Assembly: GCA_004794655.1 (NCBI GenBank)
Contig: SMMW01000146.1
Span: 248,001-312,000 of the forward strand
Direction: 5' to 3'
Length of the DNA stretch: 64,000 bases
Source of the DNA: Marisa cornuarietis
Lineage: Eukaryota > Mollusca > Gastropoda > Architaenioglossa > Ampullariidae
Below, piece by piece: positions 35,701 to 39,280 of the stretch (positions are counted from its first letter, which is position 1; the number at the start of each line of letters is the position of its first letter). The notes under the pieces are model-generated. The model was not told the origin of the DNA. It did not search any database and saw only the letters and a list, made by a program, of their open reading frames with translations. The position numbers and the translations under genes were made by a program.

Positions 35701-37598
35701 ACACGCCTTGGCAGGAGGATGACATCTATTTGATTACGGACCATATTATCACAGTAAGTTGCCATCCTGGATTCCTTGTGGGGGAGGATCTTTGCAAACT
35801 CTAATCAAGGGCCCCTGTTCCAAAGAATGTGGAGCATAGTAGCTGTGTACTGACCTGGCCACTAAATATGTTATACATTGTTGCTCCATGTTCAGCACCC
35901 ACTCTCTGTGCATTTAGTTGTCTGATTGCTTCTACAAAAGAGTGCAGCAACTTGTGGTCCTCAAATGGCTTCATTCTGGAAATACAGACACAGAGCTGCA
36001 CACACGAAACAGCAAAGGCTGGCCTAAGAGAGGGAAAACAAAGATGGTATTTTACTACACTCACTGACAAGATACATTGCTGCCATTACCAAATAGTGAA
36101 TTTCCACAAGCTGCATATAATTAAAAGAAAGTGTTCATTTTATACCATCCCCATCTAATACAAAAATTAATCATTGCCTCACATATTTTCACTGCATCTC
36201 TCAATAATGGCAATACTAACAGATAGCATTATCATTATCAGTAACACAGATGCAATACATTAAACATTTAAAGCAAATTTAAAGACAAGTTTAATAATGA
36301 AACATTCTAAATGAAAGTGTAAGATCACATAAAAAAACAAACAGAAAATAGTTACAGCTACTAAAATGGTCCATTAACTCCAGTTAACTGGAGTACTATT
36401 TATTTAAGACAAATCCTAAAGAGCAAAATAAAATCAAGAAAATGATTTGCTGAACTTATTAGGAATATATGCCATTCATTTGATGTTTAGTGCTGCAGAG
36501 TAATTCATTTCAAATTTCAGTTTAGAAAATCTGTAAACTGTATGGAGTGATTTTAGAAAGCATGCTTGTTGAAGTCTGACTTTATTAACAGCTGGCTGTA
36601 ATATGCGATAGCAATTGTCTGCCTCCTTATCTGCAATACTTACTGATGACTATTAAGACATTTTCACTCTTTGGCAAACCATATCATCCTATATACCTCC
36701 CAAAAGTTTGTGAGTGATTATTCTCTTGTGCTGAACCTAAACTATGGATCAAACTCAGTCATTCTTGGTATAAACCATTCAGACTATTTCAAGTTTCAAT
36801 AAGGTGTTAAAGACTTTCTTGGTTTAAAAATTTCTCTTGCAACATTCCATTGTTCTATGTAGTCCATGGCTAAGATGTGTGTGTGTATGTGTGCATTTCA
36901 TATTCATGACGTGGTATTAATGCTAAAGGCAGAGAGTCTGGTAATGCAGAGTACAAAGAGACTGGCCACATGCTGAGATTTCATGCTACACAAATATCAT
37001 TTTATTATTATTTATCAGTATGTGCTAAATATACAAATACTGTGGTGTAGTGATGTTAACAGGGGATTTTTTTTGTTGAAATTTTGACTCTTTGAAATCT
37101 CATAGTTGTTTTGATGGTATGCACAGATCTGACACATACTAATAAAATTGCACTGGTTTAGAAAGTGGAACTGATGCAAATTGGTACACTGGATAATATA
37201 AACATCGTCACTGACTGTTGTGGACCGGGACCATTATTCCAGATTTCTTAGGAGTATTTCTGTTGTCGACATGAGTATACAATTTTTCTTTTGTTTCATT
37301 TTTTTAAGAGTATAAGTTCTTTTTAAGAACATAAATGTGGCTGTTGGGTACTAAAGAGTTTTAGTCCTGAGGTGTTTAATTATTTCACTTTAATCCGTGA
37401 AAATTTTTGGAATTGTTACATTGACTGCTTTTCTAAAAGGGCTTGTCGAAGTTGCGCCATTTCATTAGGTTTGGCAGTTGACAGCAGATCCTGAAGATTT
37501 TGCTTGTCCACTGAGAACCCGGTGTTTGAGCTGAGGTCAAGCTCAGCAATCAGCTGAACCATCAGGGCTTCCATGCTTGATTGCCTATCAAGAAACAT
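7453..37598 (-). CDS. SNUPN-like: Gene with two tandem snurportin-type m3G-cap-binding domains (16 exons)
   Basis: Snurportin-1 binds the 2,2,7-trimethylguanosine cap of spliceosomal U snRNAs and brings snRNPs into the nucleus. Sixteen GT/AG exons join in frame (2,142 coding bases from the first ATG, about 713 residues). Residues 1-100 are a novel N-terminus; cap-binding domain A covers about 101-300; a basic linker about 300-423; domain B about 424-613; and a Ser/Glu-rich tail follows to 713. Both domains keep the family landmarks: a CP..(K/T)R strand, LP(A/G)G, (V/I)LDC, a Tyr-Tyr/Val strand ending (D/C)V..W, (Q/E)(Y/F)R(Y/F)H(Y/W) and GLLFYHK/GMLFFHK with the downstream Trp. Exons 3-8 and 11-16 correspond one to one with identical phases. 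No importin-beta-binding region is evident. The first exon and the promoter are uncertain. Alternative: two adjacent genes, the upstream one ending at 24826. Phase agreement between exons 8 and 9 favours one gene. Confidence 0.68.
7867..9184 (-). other. Intron 15 of the dual snurportin-like gene
   Basis: AT-rich, with A and T homopolymer runs. I see no gene or element here beyond a short CCCCCC/AAAAAAA tract at about 7955. Confidence 0.6.
9185..9262 (-). CDS. SNUPN-like: Dual snurportin-like gene, exon 15 (domain B)
   Basis: Acceptor ctgtcttttcag, donor AAG|gttggt, 26 codons, phase 0. It reads YMFKNPSRFPCTQQDIMDAM, matching the KNFPCTPESLCDVL segment of snurportin. It is exactly as long as its partner exon 7. 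Confidence 0.84.
9821..9895 (-). CDS. SNUPN-like: Dual snurportin-like gene, exon 14 (domain B)
   Basis: Acceptor cttcacatag, donor GAG|gtaggc, 25 codons. It reads AEFRFHWIKDKLSEIPLNLV, equivalent to TDFRFYWMHSKL. An acceptor four bases further in (gcag) would break the frame, so the earlier AG was chosen. Partner of exon 6. Confidence 0.83.
10341..10438 (-). CDS. SNUPN-like: Dual snurportin-like gene, exon 13 (domain B)
   Basis: Acceptor gtcttctcgcag, donor GAG|gtgagc. It reads MCILDCLHFKAERTFYVLDV and then MHW. This is the ILDC...YVLDVM.W signature of snurportin and the partner of exon 5. Confidence 0.87.
10594..10696 (-). CDS. SNUPN-like: Dual snurportin-like gene, exon 12 (domain B)
   Basis: Acceptor gcttttttcag, donor AATG|gtattg, phase 1. 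It reads GSTCSYNKLGMLDRKFQSRL and then PGGN. It matches GSTSAYTKSG and LPGGN of snurportin and keeps the Lys equivalent to human K144. The frame also stays open through to a second gt at about 10541, but only the gtattg donor joins exon 13 in phase. It is the partner of exon 4, with the same phase and the same split Asp. Confidence 0.82.
10936..11436. mobile_element. Non-autonomous pogo/Tigger-like DNA element
   Basis: The left end CAGTGTTCCCTTGCTACTTT and the reverse complement of the right end, CAGTAATCCCTCACCTATCG, form imperfect terminal inverted repeats. Inside them the motif cactgtttcgcggggt is mirrored by cttattgcgggtgggtctgg. This style of end (CAGTnnTCCC, then TATCGCGG-like blocks) is typical of Tigger/pogo-derived MITEs. 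The left flank is TA and the right flank is TT, so the TA duplication has decayed or the boundary is off by one. No transposase frame is left. It lies in the intron between exons 11 and 12. Confidence 0.6.
11642..12575. mobile_element. Fold-back element: two ~210-230-bp inverted arms around a LINE 3' end
   Basis: The segment 11642-11870 (starting CCTGAATGGTTTGAGTTTGT) matches the reverse complement of 12362-12575 along its whole length at roughly 80% by eye, including gtgtactacgtcatgctagt and cgttaattatc. Between the arms lie an (ATG)n tract and the end of a non-LTR retrotransposon reading frame. The structure could be a MITE with long inverted repeats that gained a LINE, or an inverted duplication. 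No clear target-site duplication was seen. Confidence 0.65.
11950..12361 (-). pseudogene. 3' end of a non-LTR retrotransposon (LINE)
   Basis: The minus-strand frame at 12107-12361 encodes a reverse-transcriptase C-terminal segment with the usual landmarks PYQPSRALRS, GGRAFKNAAPKLWNALPLSL and FRKRLKTHLF. This is the conserved end of ORF2 in CR1/Rex/Jockey-like LINEs. Downstream on the same strand comes a tail that ends in an (ATC)n microsatellite at about 11953-11982, a common 3' tail type. The 5' part is missing because the frame ends exactly where the right inverted arm begins. Confidence 0.75.
12795..12880. repeat. Short LINE/SINE tail remnant
   Basis: The text agttgatttatatagcactt, continuing with accatt and ctcaaggcactttac, resembles the 3' tail of CR1-like LINEs common in invertebrates. 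It is only a fragment, with no reading frame. Confidence 0.35.
13453..13557 (-). CDS. SNUPN-like: Dual snurportin-like gene, exon 11: start of cap-binding domain B
   Basis: Acceptor ctttacttcag, donor AAT|gtaagt, 35 codons, phase 0. It contains IPERFSEEWIGVICPVAKRR, very close to [20 protein letters not shown] of snurportin, including the Cys and Arg of the cap pocket. It is the partner of exon 3. Confidence 0.87.
13771..13854 (-). CDS. SNUPN-like: Dual snurportin-like gene, exon 10 (acidic connector)
   Basis: Acceptor tttcag, donor GAT|gtaaga, 28 codons, phase 0 both ends. It reads GDYDIEKQQIMGQEIDNTPN and then WDEWDRHD. It is acidic and comes directly before domain B, as the acidic stretch does in human snurportin. 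The weak DY...Q resemblance to the end of the IBB region is not enough to claim one. Confidence 0.65.
14509..14720. mobile_element. MITE of 212 bp with ~40-bp terminal inverted repeats
   Basis: The left end CTTTAAAGGGAAGAACTTTG, continuing ATATGGGGTAAGACG, matches the reverse complement of the right end (CTTTAAAGGGTACATCTTTG, then ATATGGGGTAAGACG). Between them is a short telomere-like run ggttagggttagg at about 14589. There is no coding capacity. The target-site duplication is unclear. It sits in the intron between exons 9 and 10. Confidence 0.75.
15705..17303 (+). pseudogene. Decayed non-LTR retrotransposon (LINE) reverse transcriptase
   Basis: Broken plus-strand frames carry successive landmarks of a CR1/Rex-like ORF2. 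These are a FDPMSTVLLECLDV-type segment (about 15790), an AWFNS/LTDRTQTV-like segment near 16210-16270, DGQRSHSAPLFCRVPQGS at about 16275-16328, a catalytic box now reading YADN instead of YADD at about 16407, and the C-terminal trace YGHQSFSYCAAK at about 17090-17130. The 3' tail (tttataaatcaagtttattattctt) ends at about 17300. Many stops and frameshifts are present, so it is inactive. It lies antisense inside an intron of the snurportin-like gene. Confidence 0.75.
17576..17760 (-). CDS. SNUPN-like: Dual snurportin-like gene, exon 9: basic inter-domain linker
   Basis: Acceptor cacctaattag, donor AGA|gtgagt. Two leading bases complete the Asp from exon 8, then 61 codons with no stop. It is rich in Arg, Lys, Tyr, Asn and Gly (SDYRKRQYYKDNHG; GYNNYGHNKP; FNRRRHRAKTQR). 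The composition suggests a flexible, positively charged segment that could contact RNA or act as a nuclear localisation signal. That is inference; no family was recognised. It could instead be the early exon of a separate downstream gene. Confidence 0.6.
17761..24908 (-). other. Long intron 8 of the dual snurportin-like gene
   Basis: This 7.1-kb intron separates the end of domain A from the linker exon. It contains A-rich tracts (about 19440-19520), a (TG)n run at about 19772-19789, a (CA)n run at about 22341-22369 and a probable solo LTR (listed separately). About 20.0-21.7 kb is moderately GC-rich for this window and may be old retroelement sequence, but I could not identify it. The stretch cagtaatcccccac at 18901 resembles the end of the pogo-like element at 10.9 kb but has no partner nearby. 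Confidence 0.5.
23253..23680. mobile_element. Probable solo LTR, 428 bp
   Basis: The segment begins TGTAGCCG and ends GTCTACA, so it has TG...CA ends, and it is flanked by CAAC on both sides (23249-23252 and 23681-23684), a 4-bp target-site duplication. Inside are a TATA-like box (ccttatatacccat) at about 23478 and a GC content far above the surrounding intron. No internal retroelement region is attached. The short duplication makes this less certain than the solo LTR at 32 kb. Confidence 0.5.
24909..25134 (-). CDS. SNUPN-like: Dual snurportin-like gene, exon 8: end of domain A and start of linker
   Basis: Acceptor tgttccag. It begins MSGLLFYHKDAYYTPGLTPL and then GCW, matching VDGLLFYHK...STPLVGW of snurportin. 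The Trp (residue 23 of the exon) is the one that stacks on the trimethylguanosine base in human snurportin (W276). The exon then runs into an Arg-rich stretch. Donor TCAG|gtaact gives phase 1 and completes an Asp with exon 9. If this donor is not used, the frame stops at 24826-24828 and domain A would be a separate protein. Confidence 0.78.
25815..25880. repeat. 20-bp tandem repeat
   Basis: Three to four copies of a unit containing gacagaaatgtcaactcat, within intron 7. Confidence 0.7.
26087..26164 (-). CDS. SNUPN-like: Dual snurportin-like gene, exon 7 (domain A)
   Basis: Acceptor tttggttgcag, donor CAG|gtatgt, 26 codons, phase 0. It reads YTFHLLTSCSCMALTLARAI and is the most diverged exon of domain A. 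It keeps the length of its partner exon 15 (78 bases) and the position of the FPCT-type Cys. Confidence 0.7.
26279..26315. repeat. (TG)n microsatellite
   Basis: About 18 uninterrupted GT units next to the left end of the MITE that follows. Confidence 0.9.
26327..26574. mobile_element. MITE of ~248 bp with TATA target-site duplication
   Basis: The left end TGTGACCCACCACCACAGAA, continuing TGAGTCTTAAGTC, mirrors the right end, whose reverse complement is TGGGACCCACGAACTGAGTC followed by TTAAGTCA. TATA flanks both sides (26323-26326 and 26575-26578). The interior is AT-rich and non-coding. The element lies in the intron between exons 6 and 7. Confidence 0.7.
26727..26763. repeat. (AATC)n microsatellite
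   Basis: About nine tandem copies of AATC (caatcaatcaatcaatcaat...), in the intron between exons 6 and 7. Confidence 0.9.
27423..28928 (+). pseudogene. Decayed non-LTR retrotransposon (LINE) reverse transcriptase
   Basis: Plus-strand pieces in shifting frames spell a CR1/Rex-like ORF2: NYKPVSNLSFLSQVLEKIVL at about 27429-27490, LDLSAAFDTVDHSILL at about 27640, YGVPQGSVLGPMLFVIY at about 27810, a catalytic box reading TDDTQLY at about 27907, HISHVCRTAYLELCRISTIP at about 28150, and the tail aaggcgctatataaatcctc followed by a short ATT repeat to about 28925. Stops and indels make it inactive. It lies antisense within the intron between exons 6 and 7 of the snurportin-like gene. Confidence 0.8.
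29171..29248 (-). CDS. SNUPN-like: Dual snurportin-like gene, exon 6 (domain A)
   Basis: Acceptor tttgttttgcag, donor CCT|gtaagt, 26 codons, phase 0 at both ends. It reads TQYRYHYMHEKLAKTTSLFK, corresponding to TDFRFYWMHSKL of snurportin and continuing to a conserved NP at the exon end. Confidence 0.82.
29442..29548 (-). CDS. SNUPN-like: Dual snurportin-like gene, exon 5 (domain A)
   Basis: Acceptor gatacattgcag, donor GAT|gtgagt. Two leading bases complete an Asp split from exon 4. It encodes VLDCLYNEEQQVYYIMDVIC and then W, a close match to the ILDC...YYVLDVMCW core strand of snurportin. This is one of the clearest exons for family assignment. Confidence 0.85.
29549..31225 (-). other. Intron 4 of the dual snurportin-like gene
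   Basis: No gene or clear element. A direct duplication of gctgggtcaactgaggaaag lies at about 30224 and 30270. A loosely palindromic stretch around 30595-30655 (gcattacactt ... catgtaatgc) may be a remnant of a small inverted-repeat element. Confidence 0.5.
31226..31322 (-). CDS. SNUPN-like: Dual snurportin-like gene, exon 4 (domain A)
   Basis: Acceptor tattttag, donor ACAG|gtacgt, phase 1 at the end. It encodes NTTHAYDLDGNLLCTHDTHL and then LPAGS, aligning with the GSTSAYTKSG and LPGGN parts of snurportin. The Lys of that loop (human K144) is Leu here. A nearer gtaaca (seven bases earlier) is also a possible donor, but only the gtacgt site gives the right phase for exon 5. Confidence 0.75.
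31989..32993. mobile_element. Solo LTR, ~1,005 bp, with 5-bp target-site duplication
   Basis: The segment starts TGTAACCGG and ends CCGCTACA. GTTAC precedes it (31984-31988) and follows it (32994-32998), a perfect 5-bp duplication as left by LTR retrotransposon integrase. Internal repeats are visible. A unit with gagcctcttttcagcggacc and aagctaccttgcggtag occurs at about 32600 and again about 99 bases later, and a roughly 32-bp unit (agtatccctatcctaact) is doubled at about 32481-32530. A TATA-like tatttatact lies at about 32837. No gag/pol region is attached. It lies in the intron between exons 3 and 4. Confidence 0.78.
32999..34146 (-). other. Distal part of intron 3
   Basis: AT-rich with no recognised gene. 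A 124-codon plus-strand frame at about 33507-33881 is hydrophobic and T-rich in a way expected from base composition. I do not call it a gene. Confidence 0.5.
34147..34260 (-). CDS. SNUPN-like: Dual snurportin-like gene, exon 3: start of cap-binding domain A
   Basis: Acceptor ctttttacag, donor GAT|gtaagt, 38 codons, phase 0 at both ends. It contains ELPSDLDRNWLCIPCPEGTR, matching the snurportin strand pair around VPSDLGQEW and CPVGKR. The Cys and Arg of that strand are kept. A short insertion (SSTAE) precedes the PSDL motif, and the tryptophan that precedes it in human snurportin (W107) has no counterpart. Confidence 0.82.
34415..34770 (+). pseudogene. Internally deleted LINE fragment
   Basis: Plus-strand text carries a reverse-transcriptase trace, STAFDTIDHCMLF at about 34450-34495 and LTWFNSYLTDRTRLG at about 34540-34580. 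It then jumps directly to a later region (SSYYRLCKISAICHILSTRV at about 34622-34690) and a tail ending in (ATA)n at about 34770. The catalytic YADD part is missing. It sits antisense in the intron between exons 2 and 3. Confidence 0.65.
35540..35800 (-). pseudogene. Decayed retrotransposon endonuclease fragment
   Basis: On the minus strand two shifted frames read MVRNQIDVILLPRRVKSTR and then SYPGADIGSNHDLVLISLKL. These match the end of an APE-type endonuclease domain of RTE/CR1-class LINEs, where R.QIDYIL and GAD.GSDHDLV are conserved. The catalytic SDH box reads SNH. One frameshift lies between the two pieces. It lies in the intron between exons 2 and 3 in the same direction as the host gene. 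Confidence 0.6.
35855..35975 (-). CDS. SNUPN-like: Dual snurportin-like gene, exon 2
   Basis: Acceptor gtctgtatttccag, donor CAG|gtcagt. One leading base completes the Ile codon split from exon 1, then 40 codons beginning MKPFEDHKLLHSFVEAIRQL. It is a likely helical segment in front of domain A and is not recognisably conserved with snurportin. The phase fits both neighbours. Confidence 0.6.
35976..37419 (-). other. Intron 1 of the dual snurportin-like gene
   Basis: AT-rich. No element or gene recognised. Confidence 0.6.
37420..37598 (-). CDS. SNUPN-like: Dual snurportin-like gene, exon 1 as visible (from first ATG)
   Basis: The first in-frame ATG (MFLDRQSS, 37596-37598) is followed eight codons on by another (MEALMVQL). 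The frame stays open upstream to a TAA at 37698-37700. It passes through a Cys-rich stretch (CVVCVSGSEGSCTC) that could be coding if this is really an internal exon with an acceptor at about 37681 (tatttttcag). The donor is AT|gtaaca, phase 2. The sequence is Leu/Gln/Glu-rich and helical-looking (LRQALLEKQS) and does not match the IBB region of snurportin. No family recognised for this part. Confidence 0.5.
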
Positions 37599-37699
37599 GT
37601 AGTTATTACAAAAGCCCACATCGCAAGTACAGCTCCCTTCACTTCCTGACACACAGACTACACATGTGGAAATGACAGACTGAAAAATATCAAGAACTT

Positions 37700-38245
37700 A
37701 AGCAATTAAATAGTATGTTCATGAATACATCGTCCCTAACGCGAAAATGACTATAATACTGAATGTGGCAACATAAAACTTCTACGTTTGCACCTATAGT
37801 TAGGCCTATATAGTAATAAGAATGCTTCAAGTCTGCCAAAATTCTCTCGAAGTTTGCATTTTTTTTCTGCTGCTGCTCTCAGCAAAACAAAATGTGTACG
37901 TCTAGCAAGAAGAGTTTACAAATTATTAGAACGGGCCATGAAATGCTTTTAGACTTTCTGAGTGCTTCTGTGATGACAAATGTAAACAACGGTAGCAAAA
38001 ATTCGTCTGTACCTCTGGGAGGCCATTTTAAAACCACATGACTATTTGCGAACATATCAATTTGAGAATATGAGTGATGTTTGGACAGCAGCTAGAGTAT
38101 TACTGGGATAACATCGATGTTATGGACATTCGTACTGTGCGTTGCTACATCTTAGCTTAACAAATCATTTTGGATATGTTTCACTTCATTGAAGTGGGAG
38201 AGACGCAGTACCACTATCCGGTTAAACTTCAAGTATACTGTGCAA
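37700..38245. other. Region upstream of the first visible snurportin-like exon
   Basis: The promoter and 5' UTR should lie here if exon 1 is the true first exon. A minus-strand ATGGCCTCCCAGAG followed by gtacag at 38011-38026 looks like a start codon next to a splice donor. Its phase (2) does not fit the acceptor at about 37681, so I do not join it. No TATA box was identified with confidence. Confidence 0.35.
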
Positions 38246-38432
38246 CAGGGCCGGCCTTAGGTAATTGGAGGCCTTATAGGCGAAGTGAATTAGGTGGCCC
38301 CAGATGAAATAGAAAAATAAAAATAAACACCGAAAAAAATAAAATTACTTAATGTATTAAAAACCTACCTGTATCTACATCTAAATCAACAAATAACTGA
38401 AATTCACATAGCGTAATTTCCGTAGCGTTCAA

Positions 38433-38730
38433 CTAGCATTCTAAGCTTCTAAACATATTCGTGCAGATGTCATAAACCTTCAACAAAATCGACTTTTCGT
38501 GCTTTGATGGCAGCAAAGTCTCGAATAAATTGTGAATAATCCAGAGACTGGACGATATCTCGTTGGATAGATCGATATCATTGCCAGACTGTTCAGGAGT
38601 TCTTGCGTCATATATAGTCGTTCCCAAACAGTTTTTGATTAATTTCAACTTGGAAAAACTTCTTTCACCCGATGCAACAGCGATAGGAATTGTCAATGCT
38701 ATACGAAGGGCTGCTTTGGAACAACCCAGC
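38433..38730 (-). pseudogene. hAT transposase C-terminal fragment
   Basis: It reads RIALTIPIAVASGERSFSKL and KLIKNCLG in the minus strand, the conserved dimerisation region of ZMYM1-like hAT transposases, then diverges. The N-terminal side is cut by the palindrome at 38725. Confidence 0.7.
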
Positions 38731-38832
38731 AAACACGCAAGATTCACCCTAGCTAGGCCCAATCTTGGTCCAATGTATCAAGATTGGACCAAGATTGGGC
38801 CTAGCTAGGGTGAATCTTGCGTGTTTGCTGGG
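38725..38832. repeat. Perfect palindrome: 50-bp arms, 8-base loop
   Basis: 38725-38774 (starting CCCAGCAAACACGCAAGATT) is the exact reverse complement of 38783-38832, with gtatcaag between. Fifty of fifty arm positions pair. It interrupts the hAT transposase remnant, so it is either a small fold-back element that inserted there or a recent local inverted duplication. Confidence 0.9.
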
Positions 38833-39001
38833 AAGCAGTATTCAAACCGTGATCATAAGTAAAACGGAAAGCAGACGAAACAGGATCGATCTGCCCTCGC
38901 CACCGACAAATCGGCCCCCATGCATGCAGCTGGCACGTTGACCAGCCTCTACCACAAAAGTAGAGACAGAGCTAGGCTACAGTAGACGTAGAGCCATAGA
39001 G

Positions 39002-39149
39002 CAGTGGCGTAAGAACCGGGGGGGGGGGCATGGTGTCAGCCGCCCCCCAGAAAAAGATGCTGGGAAGCAAGAATGTGAACATCATTCATTGTCAGCATGG
39101 AGCTTGCCTCCCCCCCCCCCCAAAGCCGAGTATCTTCCTACGCCAACTG
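39002..39149. mobile_element. Small MITE with G/C homopolymers and TAGAG duplication
   Basis: The left end CAGTGGCGTAAGAACCGGGG and the reverse complement of the right end, CAGTTGGCGTAGGAAGATAC, pair over about 15 positions. A run of G inside the left end is mirrored by a run of C inside the right. TAGAG occurs on both flanks (38997-39001 and 39150-39154). It is nested inside the truncated hAT element. Confidence 0.55.
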
Positions 39150-39280
39150 TAGAGCTCTGCCATGTTTGAGATTTGATCCAAGTTTCGCAATTTTTTTCCC
39201 CTTAAAAAAAAAGATTTTTCTTTTGAGTCCTGTACGTGCGAGGCCCCCACCAATCGGAGGCAAATTCGCAGCCGGCCCTG

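Larger units (their letters stand above)
38246..39280 (-). mobile_element. Truncated hAT-type transposon with nested insertions
   Basis: The left end CAGGGCCGGCCTTAGGTAAT is mirrored at the right by a sequence whose reverse complement is CAGGGCCGGCTGCGAATTTG. Both continue into a CCTCC.ATTGGTGGGG-like block. A minus-strand frame from about 38730 down to 38433 holds the hAT C-terminal dimerisation motif ASGERSFSKLKLIKN, so transposase remains only as a C-terminal scrap. The flanks (ctgtgcaa, tgtacgag) do not form a clean 8-bp duplication. The ends resemble those of the larger hAT element 3 kb away, so the two are related. Confidence 0.6.

Noticed and set aside
38011..38026. Minus-strand ATGGCCTCCCAGAG followed by gtacag as a first exon of the snurportin-like gene
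   Set aside because: Attractive start and donor, but phase 2 meets a stop when joined to the acceptor at about 37681.
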